The notes beneath the pieces were generated by a model, which worked only from the letters and a program-made list of their open reading frames with translations, was not told the origin of the DNA and made no database searches. DNA of 41,912 nucleotides from Rikenellaceae bacterium (GTDB lineage Bacteria > Bacteroidota > Bacteroidia > Bacteroidales > Rikenellaceae). Below are positions 17,087 to 26,172 of this stretch, one piece after another; the first letter of the stretch is position 1; each line of letters begins with the position of its first letter. The stretch is taken from contig SUZS01000021.1 in assembly GCA_015059785.1 (NCBI GenBank), forward strand, positions 1-41,912, written 5' to 3'. The translations under genes and the position numbers were made by a program.

Positions 17087-17104
17087 ACTCTATTTTGTGT
17101 TAAA

Positions 17105-18766
17105 TTATAATAAACTCTCTGTAAATTTGCCTGCTGCGCGGTACATATCGTGACGCTTCTGTAGCAGGGCACGACGCTCGGCATTAGGTGTATATGTGCG
17201 GATAATTGGCTGACAGAGTGCCGCCTGTGCCGCCTCAATAGTTGGGTATATGCCCGCCACGACTGATGCGCATATTGCAGAGCCGAGGGCGCACGACTGC
17301 TTGGTCTGTGACACGCGGATATCCTTGCCAATGGCATCGGCAAGCATCTGCATAACAAATGGAGCCTTCTGCGCAATGCCTCCAACTCCGATAAAGGCGT
17401 CAAAGACGATACCTCGCTCGGCAAGGTGGTCTACAATAGTCTTCATAGCAAGAGCCGTAGCCTCAACAATGGCGTAGTATAGCTCAGGCGCGGTTGTAGA
17501 TAGTCTTAAGCCCATCAGCGAGCCCCACAACATCTGATTTGGATCTGGCGAGCGACGACCATTGAACCAGTCAGTTGCAAATGGAGCATCAAGGCGCGGA
17601 GTAATCTTTGCCGCATCCTCGCCAAGTTTTATAAGTATGTTGTCAAGCACCTCGTCTACAAGAGCCTGACGAGTCTCAGGGTCAATCTTGTTGCTCTTTG
17701 CGAGAATCTCTACAGTAGGGTATGCAAGCGTTCTGCGCAACCACGCATAGGCATCGCCAAAGGCAGACAGACCAACTTCAAAGCCCACAAGACCCGGGAT
17801 AATACAGCTATCTGCCTGACCAAATACGCCATCAATAATTCTACCCTGAAGAATCTCGTTAGGGATTACAAACATACAGCAGCCCGATGTTCCGAGGTTA
17901 ATCATCGCCGTCTTATATGCCACACCTGCGCCAATAGCACCCTGATGAGAGTCTACATTTCCGCAGCCGATAATAACATCGCTATTTAGACCTAACTCCT
18001 CTGCCCACTCTCGGTTAATTGTGCCATAAGGCTTGTCGCAAGTATACTTATTGGCATTCAGCGTACGCAGAATAGGCACAAGGGCAGGGTCAAGAGCCTC
18101 AAAGAAGCTCTCTGGTGGGAAACCGCCCCAATCCTCGCTCCAGAACATCTTCTGCGCAGCGTTGCAGTGTCCCATACGAGCCTGCTTTGGGTCGGTAGTG
18201 CCCGTAAGGGTTGCAGTGATAAAGTCGCTACACTCAATTACCGAGCGGGCATCACGGCGCATATCGGCATTTGTGCCAAGCAGGTGCATAACCTTTGCCC
18301 AGAAGCACTCGGCAGAGTAGTGGTAGCCAGAGACCTGTGTATAGTCCGTCTCGCTACTATGGCAAGCCTCTTCAATAGCGGCAGCCTCGGCAACACCCGT
18401 GTGGTCCTTCCACAGAACAAACATCGCATCGGGGTTATCCTTGTACTCCTCCTTCAGCGAGAGTGGTTGTAGATGCTCATCTGTAAGGCACGGTGTGCTG
18501 GCTGTAGTATCTACAGCAATCGCACGCACATAAGGAGCAATATCCTTATTGCCGTCTAACACTCCGTGAAGTACACTCTTGAGTGCCTCAATATAGTCAA
18601 GCGGATGCTGACGGAAGCGGCTCTCAAGGGCATTGCAATACTCGCCACGCGACCAGCGGGCATAGTTGTGTACAGCCTCGGCAATCTGCTCGCCAGTGTG
18701 AGCATTGACAAGTACGGCACGAGCCGAGTCAGTACCGTAGTCCAGACCAATTACAAAATCTTTCAT
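17105..18766 (-). CDS. araB: Ribulokinase-type FGGY carbohydrate kinase
   Basis: This 553-residue protein is an FGGY kinase of the AraB branch. It has the phosphate loop FVIGLDYGTDSARAVLV, then E-Y-C-N-A and RFRQHPLDYIEAL, AIAVDTTASTP, VLWKDHTG, GCGNVDSHQGAIGAG with a likely catalytic Asp, INLGTSGCCMFV, and GVGGIAQKAPFVMQML. AraB enzymes phosphorylate L-ribulose and several other 2-ketopentoses and pentitols. No araA or araD is adjacent, which is odd for an arabinose operon. The neighbours are phosphoesterases and FAD oxidoreductases, so the kinase may act on another sugar or polyol. The family is certain; the substrate is not. It begins one base after the stop of the phosphoesterase gene. 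Confidence 0.85.
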   Translation of the reverse strand: MKDFVIGLDYGTDSARAVLVNAHTGEQIAEAVHNYARWSRGEYCNALESRFRQHPLDYIEALKSVLHGVLDGNKDIAPYVRAIAVDTTASTPCLTDEHLQPLSLKEEYKDNPDAMFVLWKDHTGVAEAAAIEEACHSSETDYTQVSGYHYSAECFWAKVMHLLGTNADMRRDARSVIECSDFITATLTGTTDPKQARMGHCNAAQKMFWSEDWGGFPPESFFEALDPALVPILRTLNANKYTCDKPYGTINREWAEELGLNSDVIIGCGNVDSHQGAIGAGVAYKTAMINLGTSGCCMFVIPNEILQGRIIDGVFGQADSCIIPGLVGFEVGLSAFGDAYAWLRRTLAYPTVEILAKSNKIDPETRQALVDEVLDNILIKLGEDAAKITPRLDAPFATDWFNGRRSPDPNQMLWGSLMGLRLSTTAPELYYAIVEATALAMKTIVDHLAERGIVFDAFIGVGGIAQKAPFVMQMLADAIGKDIRVSQTKQSCALGSAICASVVAGIYPTIEAAQAALCQPIIRTYTPNAERRALLQKRHDMYRAAGKFTESLL

Positions 18767-18767
18767 A

Positions 18768-20501
18768 CTATCTCATATTTTTTGAAAATTCTTTTGGGCG
18801 CACCATAGTCTCGGTGTAAGTTCTGCCGAAACTATCAGTAACGGTTATCTCAAGGGTCGTATCTGGCGCAGAGGCGACAACATGGAACATATGCGCTGTA
18901 GTATCAGCCTTATATTTGTTTGCAGTTAGGTCACGACGCCAAACCGACTTTGGAATGCAGTAGGCGACGGTATACTGCGGATTCTCCATAGGCTCGTGTA
19001 CCACATTCAGCGGCTTGCCGTTCTCCGTAACGGTTATCTTCCAATCGGGAGCCCAATCCCAAATATGTATCGCTACGCGGTTGTCAGCCACCGTTGCAAA
19101 GTCTGTTCGCTGTGGGTTGTTCTCCAGAAATACACGCATCTCGCCAGAGGCTTTGTAGTAGTCGCGCACGGTGTTGAGGTCAAAAGTTCTAAACTGAACA
19201 TCTGCACCACAGTCGGCAGAGGTGAAGTACCACTCAATACTCTTACCGTCCACTGGGAAGACCGTAAATCCCGCAGGCGAGCCGTCTGGAGCGAGGTGTG
19301 GGCCTCCGTGTGCTGCTGTAAACCACCACGCACCGCAAATAGCACTCACATTGTGGTCAATAGTATTTGCTATCTGTGGATAGGCAGGGCTATATTTGCA
19401 ATGCGTTGTAATTAGCTTGTGGGTGTGCCCTGTTAGGTAGTGCACATCTGTAAACTCCTTGAATGCCTCCGAGAAGTAGAGCGCAGGGGATAGTGAGCGG
19501 CCACCATTCTCGTCTGTAAAGTAGCTGTATAGCTCTGTGGAGTTATGCTCAGAGAGCATTCGGTAGACTGGGCAGTGCATACCTACGACAATCGGCGTAG
19601 TTTTGTCCTCAATCATCGCAAGGTCTTTGCGTAGCCACTCCATCTGCTCCTCCACGACAATATGGTCGTAGTTTCGTGCACCCGCCATATTCTTGCCTGG
19701 CTTCATATTTGCGCGCTTTTCATTGCGGTAGCGCAGATTGTCAAGCATAATATAGTGCACCTTGCCTATGTTAAAGGAGTAGTATGTCGGTCCAAAGGTG
19801 TCGCGGTACTTTTTTGTTGCGTTAAAGTCTGTATCGGCATTTGGCTCTGTAGCTCCATCATTGTCGTGGTTGCCCATAGCGTGGAAGATAGGTGTCGGGT
19901 AGCCGATTTTGCCTATCGTAGTGCGGAAATCCTTAATGTCAAAGAGGAAGTCGTACCAGAAGAGGTCAAAGCTACTGTCGCCCATACACATCGTGTAGAC
20001 AGGTATACCCTGCTGGCGATACTTCTCAACCTCCTCCTTTATGCGTGGCATAACGATTGTCTTAAGTTGCTCAATATCTCCAAGTTGATTAGAGAGGTGG
20101 ATATCTGTGATTGCCAGCATAATATGCTTGTCGTTATCTACCTTTTTAAGGTTAAAGTCGTGTCGCTCGGCTATGTTACTATCAGCAGTAAGGACTGCCC
20201 AATATTGAGGCTGAACATCGCCTGCGGCAACAGTAGCCTCATAACCGCTTGGGATGGTTATAAAGACATTGCCGTTTTTTTTCTCTGACACAAGGTTGTA
20301 GACACCCTTTTTGTCGGTCTTGACGATTGAAAATCCGTCCGACACGGCTACCCCCTCAAGTGGTGTGCCGTCGCACTCAACAGTGCCATAGATAGTTGCC
20401 CCCTTTGCGGCCTTTGCCTTTAGCGCAGAGACAAAAGTGCTCTGGGCCGAGAGCGAGAAGCTGGCTGTTAGGGCAAGAAGTGTAAGTATTGCTCGTTTCA
20501 T
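18768..20501 (-). CDS. Exported calcineurin-like phosphoesterase, copy 1
   Basis: This 577-residue protein has a signal peptide ending SLSAQ and an N-terminal beta-sandwich domain (ATIYGTVECDGTPLEGVAVS). The metallophosphoesterase core follows: AITDIHLS, CMGDSSFD, AMGNHDND, a V-G-M-H segment and LTGHTHKL. The C-terminal beta domain ends in VTVTDSFGRTYTETMVRPK. All five metal-ligand motifs (D-x-H, G-D, G-N-H-D, H, G-H-x-H) are intact. This three-domain architecture is frequent in Bacteroidota. It is expected to act in the periplasm or at the outer membrane on a phosphomono- or diester. It is the third of three tandem paralogues and is immediately followed by the kinase gene. Confidence 0.9.
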   Translation of the reverse strand: MKRAILTLLALTASFSLSAQSTFVSALKAKAAKGATIYGTVECDGTPLEGVAVSDGFSIVKTDKKGVYNLVSEKKNGNVFITIPSGYEATVAAGDVQPQYWAVLTADSNIAERHDFNLKKVDNDKHIMLAITDIHLSNQLGDIEQLKTIVMPRIKEEVEKYRQQGIPVYTMCMGDSSFDLFWYDFLFDIKDFRTTIGKIGYPTPIFHAMGNHDNDGATEPNADTDFNATKKYRDTFGPTYYSFNIGKVHYIMLDNLRYRNEKRANMKPGKNMAGARNYDHIVVEEQMEWLRKDLAMIEDKTTPIVVGMHCPVYRMLSEHNSTELYSYFTDENGGRSLSPALYFSEAFKEFTDVHYLTGHTHKLITTHCKYSPAYPQIANTIDHNVSAICGAWWFTAAHGGPHLAPDGSPAGFTVFPVDGKSIEWYFTSADCGADVQFRTFDLNTVRDYYKASGEMRVFLENNPQRTDFATVADNRVAIHIWDWAPDWKITVTENGKPLNVVHEPMENPQYTVAYCIPKSVWRRDLTANKYKADTTAHMFHVVASAPDTTLEITVTDSFGRTYTETMVRPKEFSKNMR

Positions 20502-20507
20502 AGTCTG

Positions 20508-22223
20508 TTATTTCATATGTAGGTGGAAAGGCTTTGGTCGCTCCATAGTCTGGTGGTACTTATTGCCAAAGCAGTCTGTAACGGTAACCTCAAGGGTAGA
20601 GGTTGGCGAGACTGGCGAGACATGGAACATATGTGGATGGCGAATCTTCTTGCGACTTGAGGCAGAGTTAAGGTTGAACATCCACAGTCGCTTTGGAATC
20701 TCATACGAGAGTACATACTGCGGATTCTCGGCCTTTTGGCGGGTAACCTCAAGCGGTGTGCCGTTCTCGGTAACCTCTATCGTCCAGTCGTTTGCCCAGT
20801 CCCAGACATGAATCATAACCTTGTCGCGGAACTTATCCTTACTGTAGTCTGTGCGCTTTGGGAAGTGGTCAAGGAATACGCGCATCTGACCCGATGTGCG
20901 GTAGAAGTCGCTCACGCCATTCATATCAAAGCAGCGGAACTGTGTATCAGCCGAGAACTCGGTCGCCTTGAAGTACCACTTGATATCGCGGTCGGCAATC
21001 TTGAAAATCTTACAACCTGCAGGCTCGCCCGTAACGGCAATCTGTGGACCTCCAAAGGCTGATGTATGCCAACGAGTACCCGATACGGCGGCTACAGTAT
21101 GCTCGGTAAAGTTGGCAATATCTGGCTGTGCGGCATCATCGCGACCATAGCAGCAGCGGTTGCGGTGTGTATGTCCAGAGAGGATATGCACTGTCGGAAA
21201 CTCCTTAAACAGAGCCACAAACTCATCTCGCTGCTCGGCAGGCAGGCGACACTCCACAGGAGCGTACATATAATCCTTATAGCGGAAAATTGGGCTGTGG
21301 ACACCGATGACGATCGGGGTATTTTTGTCCGTTACGGTCGCCAAATCCTTTGCAAGCCAGTCAAGCTGTGCGCGAGTGAGTGCCGTTGTGTGGTTGCGTG
21401 AGCCGACAATGCCCTTGCCCATCTTTGCATCTGGGCGTGGCTCGTTGTGGTATATCTGGTCGTCAAGCATAATATAGTGAATGCGACCGAGGTTAAAGGA
21501 GTAGTATGTCGGGCCAAAGGCCTTGCGATACTTTGCCGAGGCGTTCCAGTCGGTATTCTCGTCACACGGTGTTGCACCATCATTGTCGTGGTTGCCCATA
21601 GTGTTGAAGAACTGTGTTGGGTAGGCTACATCCTGAAGTGTTTTGCGGAAGTCGGTAATGTCGTAGAGGTAGTCGTACCAGTAGGTGTCAAAGCTGCTGT
21701 CGCCCATACAGAGGGTGTAGACAGGTATGCCCGCGCTCTTGTACTGCTCAATCTCCGCCTTGAGGCTCGGAATAAAGGAGTTAGTAAATGTAGCAACATC
21801 GTTGAGCTTATTTGCAAGGTGGATGTCGGCAACGGCAACGATAACATGGTTGTCGTTATCCACTTTTTTGAGGTTAAAGTCGTGTCGCTCAACGGTTTGT
21901 GGCTCGGCAGTAAGTACTGCCCAGAGCTGTGGTACAACATCAGCCCCCTCGGTCATTGCCTCGTATCCGCTTGGTATAGAGATAAATACATATCCCGTCT
22001 GCTTCTGGGATGCGATGTTGTAAACTCCCTTTTTGTCGGTCTTTACAACCTCTACGCCGTCAGAGACAACTACGCCCTCAATCGGTGTCCCATTGCACTC
22101 TACAGTGCCGTAAACAGTCGCGCCCTTTGATGCTTTTGCTGCAAGGGAAGAGACAAAAGTGCTCTGCGCAGTGGCTGTGAGGGTAAAAATCAGTGATAGG
22201 GTTAAGGTTAGAATCTTCTTCAT
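20508..22223 (-). CDS. Exported calcineurin-like phosphoesterase, copy 2
   Basis: This 571-residue protein has the same architecture as its neighbours. The signal peptide ends TATAQ, a carboxypeptidase-like beta domain opens with ATVYGTVECNGTPIEGVVVS, and the catalytic core shows VADIHLA, CMGDSSFD, TMGNHDND, IGVHSPIF and LSGHTHRN. The C-terminal beta domain ends in HQTMERPKPF. The stretch around the G-N-H-D motif (MGNHDNDGATPCDENTDWNA) is nearly the same at DNA level as in copy 3, while flanking parts diverge. The gene lies 12 bases after copy 3 and 6 bases before copy 1, so the three are co-transcribed. Substrate differences between the copies cannot be inferred. Confidence 0.9.
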   Translation of the reverse strand: MKKILTLTLSLIFTLTATAQSTFVSSLAAKASKGATVYGTVECNGTPIEGVVVSDGVEVVKTDKKGVYNIASQKQTGYVFISIPSGYEAMTEGADVVPQLWAVLTAEPQTVERHDFNLKKVDNDNHVIVAVADIHLANKLNDVATFTNSFIPSLKAEIEQYKSAGIPVYTLCMGDSSFDTYWYDYLYDITDFRKTLQDVAYPTQFFNTMGNHDNDGATPCDENTDWNASAKYRKAFGPTYYSFNLGRIHYIMLDDQIYHNEPRPDAKMGKGIVGSRNHTTALTRAQLDWLAKDLATVTDKNTPIVIGVHSPIFRYKDYMYAPVECRLPAEQRDEFVALFKEFPTVHILSGHTHRNRCCYGRDDAAQPDIANFTEHTVAAVSGTRWHTSAFGGPQIAVTGEPAGCKIFKIADRDIKWYFKATEFSADTQFRCFDMNGVSDFYRTSGQMRVFLDHFPKRTDYSKDKFRDKVMIHVWDWANDWTIEVTENGTPLEVTRQKAENPQYVLSYEIPKRLWMFNLNSASSRKKIRHPHMFHVSPVSPTSTLEVTVTDCFGNKYHQTMERPKPFHLHMK

Positions 22224-22235
22224 ATAGGGTCGGTT

Positions 22236-23942
22236 TTATTTCATATGAACACTAAATGGCTTTGGTCGCTCCATAGTCTGGTGGTACTTGTTGCCAAAGG
22301 AGTCGGTCACGGTAACCTCAATAGGGGTATCTGGCGCAGAGGCCACAGCGTGGAACATATGAGGGTGTAACTTACGCTTGTTGTTCTTCTTGTCAAACTT
22401 TATCAGCCAGAGGGTATTTGGAATATCAAGGCCTACAATCATCTGCGGGTTCTCGGTCTTTTGGCGCTTAACCTCAAGGGGATTTCCGTTCTCGGTAACC
22501 TCAATCTTCCAATCTGGCGCCCAGTCCCATACATGTATCATAACACTGTTCTCTCTATCCCAATGAGCGAAATTTGTGCGGGCAGGGAAGTGGTCGAGAA
22601 AGACCTTTACCTCGCCATTTTTTGCAAAGTAGTCGCGCACAGCGTTCATATCAAAGCAGCGGAACTGCTCCGACGCTGGGAACTGCGTAGGCTTGAAGTA
22701 CCACTTGATGTCGGTGTTGTCAACAGTAAAGATTTTACAGCCTGCAGGCTCGCCCATTGAGCCGAGCATAGGGCCACCAAAGCCAGACGAGTACCACAAC
22801 GAGCCAGATACAGCCACGATGTTGTGGTCAATGATATTCTGCAACTCTGGCTGCGAACTATCTGTCTTTCCGTAGGTTACGCGGTTGCGGTGGGCGTGAC
22901 CAGAGAGTATGTGAACACTGCTAAATGGCTGAAGGAGTCGTGTGAGCTCTGTAGCACTTGGCTCCTTGAGGTTTATGTTAATTTTGCCATTCATACCGTT
23001 CTTGTAGCGGTAGATTGGGCTGTGTACGCCAATAACTATCGGGGTTGTCTTGTCGGTTACAAGCGCAAGGTCCTTCTCAAGCCACGCGAGCTGCTCTGGC
23101 GAGATTGTGTATTCGTAGTTGCGTGAGCCGACAATACCCTTTGCCTTCTTACCACCTGGCTTGTTGATATAGCGGATGTTGTCAAGCATTACATAGTGCA
23201 CCTTACCTATATTTATAGAGTAATAGGTCGGGCCAAAGGCCTTGCGATACTTTGCCGTAGCGTTCCAGTCGGTATTCTCATCGCACGGTGTTGCACCATC
23301 GTTGTCGTGGTTGCCCATAGTGTTAAAGAGCTGTGTCGGATAGCCTATTTCGGCAAGTGTACGGCGAAAATCGCCTATGTCGTATAGATAGTCGTACCAG
23401 TAAATCTCGTGAGTGCTGTCGCCAAGGCAGAGGGTATAGACAGGAATGCCAGCCTTACGATACTGCTCAATCTCGGCTTTGAGCTGTGGCACAAAGATGT
23501 CGCGGAAGTTGCTCAAATCGTCGTGGTGGTTGGCAATGTGGATGTCGGCTACGGCGGCAATAACATGGCGGTCGTTGTCTACCGCGCGCAGGTTAAAGTC
23601 GTGGCGCTCGGCTGTCGTAACATCTGCTGTCAGAGTTGCCCAGAACTGCGGAACAACATCTGCCCCTTCGGTCACAGCCTCATATCCGCGGGGAATGGTG
23701 ATAAATACGCTGCCGTTTCTCTTCTCAGAGACAATGTTATACTGACCCTTCTTATTTGTCAGCACAATCTGGTAGCCATCCGATACGGGCACGCCAGCAA
23801 GAGGCTTACCCTCGCACTCCACAGTGCCGTAGAGAGTTGCCCCCCTCTTTGGCTTTGCCTTGAGAGTTGAACTAAAGTTGCTCTGTGCCGACACGGTTAC
23901 GGCAACAAGTAGCATGATGATTAGGTTTAAGGTTCGTTTCAT
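22236..23942 (-). CDS. Exported calcineurin-like phosphoesterase, copy 3
   Basis: This 568-residue protein has a signal peptide ending VTVSAQ, an N-terminal beta domain (ATLYGTVECEGKPLAGVPVS), a metallophosphoesterase core (VADIHIA, CLGDSTHE, TMGNHDND, IGVHSPIY, LSGHAHRN) and a C-terminal beta domain. The G-D motif is followed by STHE instead of SSFD, and the last motif is G-H-A-H rather than G-H-T-H; both keep the metal ligands. It is the first of the three paralogues in the direction of transcription. It starts ten bases after the relA-like gene, so the whole phosphoesterase/FAD/kinase set may be read through from the housekeeping operon. Confidence 0.9.
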   Translation of the reverse strand: MKRTLNLIIMLLVAVTVSAQSNFSSTLKAKPKRGATLYGTVECEGKPLAGVPVSDGYQIVLTNKKGQYNIVSEKRNGSVFITIPRGYEAVTEGADVVPQFWATLTADVTTAERHDFNLRAVDNDRHVIAAVADIHIANHHDDLSNFRDIFVPQLKAEIEQYRKAGIPVYTLCLGDSTHEIYWYDYLYDIGDFRRTLAEIGYPTQLFNTMGNHDNDGATPCDENTDWNATAKYRKAFGPTYYSINIGKVHYVMLDNIRYINKPGGKKAKGIVGSRNYEYTISPEQLAWLEKDLALVTDKTTPIVIGVHSPIYRYKNGMNGKININLKEPSATELTRLLQPFSSVHILSGHAHRNRVTYGKTDSSQPELQNIIDHNIVAVSGSLWYSSGFGGPMLGSMGEPAGCKIFTVDNTDIKWYFKPTQFPASEQFRCFDMNAVRDYFAKNGEVKVFLDHFPARTNFAHWDRENSVMIHVWDWAPDWKIEVTENGNPLEVKRQKTENPQMIVGLDIPNTLWLIKFDKKNNKRKLHPHMFHAVASAPDTPIEVTVTDSFGNKYHQTMERPKPFSVHMK

Positions 23943-23952
23943 ATTGTTAGGT

Positions 23953-26169
23953 TTAATTGTTTACTCTCACGGCTCGTTGCACCCCCTTTATTCGCATAAT
24001 TGCGTGCAGGAGCATATCTACCACAGATGTTGACGGCACCTCCACGCTTATTGTTCCCACGCCTGTGCCATCGCCACGCGAGGAGATGTTTATGGTGCGG
24101 ATATTGAGCTTCAGGTCGCGGCTGACAACCTCGGTAATCTGGTTTACAAGGCCTGCCGAGTCCTGTGCAGTGATTGAAATCGTGACGCGGAACGAGCCTT
24201 GAGCCTGCTCGCGCCACTTAGCCTCCATAATGCGGTATGGGTAGTTCTTGCGGATGTGCTTTGCATTTGGACAGTCGCAGCGGTGGATAGTAATGCCGGC
24301 GTTGATAGTAACAAAGCCGAAGATATCATCCCCCTTTATCGGATTACAGCACTTGGCAAGCTTGTAGACGATGTTGTTTATCCCCTCGTCAATAATCAGC
24401 GCATCGGTTGATGTAGCGGGCTTTGCGGTGCTCTGCGACTGTCGGCGAGCCGCCTCTGCTGCCGCCTCTGCCGCCCTGCGCTCCTCGTCTGCCTCGCCAG
24501 AGAGCCAACGACTGATAACATCCTTAACTACGGCAAGGTCTATCTTCTCGGTGGCTATAAGCTCATAGAGGGCTGTACCTGTGCGCTGCTTGTAGTATTT
24601 GCATAGGTAGGCCACAACCTCATCAATACTCTTGCTCGTAAGTTTCCAGTTCTTCAGCTTGCGCTCAAGCTCCTCACGACCCAACTTGGCATTTTTTGCC
24701 TGCTCCTCACGAATAAAGGCCTTGATACGCTGACGAGCCTTTGATGTAACGACAAAGTTGAGCCAGTCCGCCTTTGGCTGCTGATTCTTCTGCGTGATAA
24801 TCTCTACGATATCTCCATTTTTGAGCGTCTCGCGAATAGGCACTGCGCGACCATTGACCTTACCGCCCGAGCAGGTAGAGCCGAGGTTTGTGTGTATGTC
24901 AAAGGCGAAGTCAAGAATTGTCGCTCCCTCTGGCAACTTGCGGATATCTCCATTTGGAGTAAAGACAAATATCTCGCCCGAGGCTGGCTTGGCATCAAAT
25001 CGCTCGGCAATATCCTCTTTGGTCTCATCCATTAGCTCACGCAGTCGCTGTAGCCACTGCTCGGATGTCTGTGCACCCTGATTAACGCCCTTATATCGCC
25101 AGTGGGCAGCAATACCCAACTCGGCAACATCGTCCATACGCTCTGTACGAATCTGAATCTCTACCCACTTACCTTCGCCCGCAGAGACTGTCGTATGCAG
25201 ACTCTCATAGCCGTTGGACTTTGGAATGGTTATCCAGTCGCGCATACGGTCGGTATTTGGGGTGTAGAAGTCGCTCACTATTGAGTATACAAGCCAACAC
25301 TGCGCCTTCTCCTGCTCCTTTGGACAGTCGATGATAATTCGCAGAGCAAAGATGTCGTAGACACCCTCAAAGTCCACCTGCTGCTTGCGCATCTTGTTCC
25401 AGATAGAGTAGACTGACTTTGTACGGCTCTTGATGTGGTACTTTATACCAGCAGCATCAAGGGCCTTGCGTATAGGCTCAAGAAATCGCTCTATAAAGGC
25501 AAGTCGCTCCGCCTCACTCTCGGCAAGTTTGCCTACAATGTGCTTGTAGTCCTTGCTCTCAAGCTGTGAGAGGGCGAGGTCCTCAAGCTCGCTCTTGATG
25601 TTGTACAGACCGAGCTTGTGAGCAATCTGCGCATAGAGGTTCATACTCTCCCAGCTCTTCTTCTTGCGCTTTGACTCTGGGAATATAGTTATTGAGCGCA
25701 TAACCTCCAATCGGTCAGCAAGTTTTATAAGAATTACGCGCGGGTCCTCAGAGTAGGCAACAATCATATCGCGGAAAGACGATGCCTGCTCCTTGTGGGT
25801 GTTGAAAGTAAGCTCAGAGATATTTGCAAGTCCACTTACAATGCCTACAACCTCCTCTCCAAAGAGTTTTTTGCACTCGGCAAGGGTCGTTTCAAGCCTC
25901 TGCTCATCATCACTCTTGGCTGCAAGGCGTACTACATCGTGGATAATTGCCGAGACCGTAGAGTTACGACCCAGGCCCACCTCTGTGGCAACTATGCGCG
26001 CCACAGCAACGGCGTGGTCAAGCATTGGCGTGCCGTCGTAGCGGGTTTGCCCCTCAAGGTGTTTGTTAGCATAGTGCAGTGCAGCATCTACCATTGTCTG
26101 CGTCACGGTAGAGAACATCCCTGCTATGGTCTTGCGAAAATCGGTGTATCGCTCTAAAACATTGCTCAT
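23953..26169 (-). CDS. RelA/SpoT-family alarmone synthetase, degenerate hydrolase
   Basis: This 738-residue protein has the full long-RSH order: HD domain (about 25-190), synthetase (about 230-360), TGS (from EIFVFTPNGDIRKL) and C-terminal zinc-finger/ACT regions (ITIHRCDCPNAK; VEVPSTSV). The synthetase core looks complete: KSRTKSVYSIWNKM, YDIFALRIII, IPKSNGYESLHTTV and VEIQIRT. In the HD domain the metal ligands H52, H77, D78 and D152 remain. However, the usual E-D after H-D-V-V is R81-L82, the K-S after the conserved Arg is Y44-D45, and the H-N of L-A-D-R-L-H-N-M is E155-V156. These positions matter for ppGpp hydrolysis in characterised Rel proteins. I infer a synthetase with little or no hydrolase activity; a separate SpoT would then be needed elsewhere. 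Confidence 0.88.
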   Translation of the reverse strand: MSNVLERYTDFRKTIAGMFSTVTQTMVDAALHYANKHLEGQTRYDGTPMLDHAVAVARIVATEVGLGRNSTVSAIIHDVVRLAAKSDDEQRLETTLAECKKLFGEEVVGIVSGLANISELTFNTHKEQASSFRDMIVAYSEDPRVILIKLADRLEVMRSITIFPESKRKKKSWESMNLYAQIAHKLGLYNIKSELEDLALSQLESKDYKHIVGKLAESEAERLAFIERFLEPIRKALDAAGIKYHIKSRTKSVYSIWNKMRKQQVDFEGVYDIFALRIIIDCPKEQEKAQCWLVYSIVSDFYTPNTDRMRDWITIPKSNGYESLHTTVSAGEGKWVEIQIRTERMDDVAELGIAAHWRYKGVNQGAQTSEQWLQRLRELMDETKEDIAERFDAKPASGEIFVFTPNGDIRKLPEGATILDFAFDIHTNLGSTCSGGKVNGRAVPIRETLKNGDIVEIITQKNQQPKADWLNFVVTSKARQRIKAFIREEQAKNAKLGREELERKLKNWKLTSKSIDEVVAYLCKYYKQRTGTALYELIATEKIDLAVVKDVISRWLSGEADEERRAAEAAAEAARRQSQSTAKPATSTDALIIDEGINNIVYKLAKCCNPIKGDDIFGFVTINAGITIHRCDCPNAKHIRKNYPYRIMEAKWREQAQGSFRVTISITAQDSAGLVNQITEVVSRDLKLNIRTINISSRGDGTGVGTISVEVPSTSVVDMLLHAIMRIKGVQRAVRVNN

Positions 26170-26172
26170 AAT

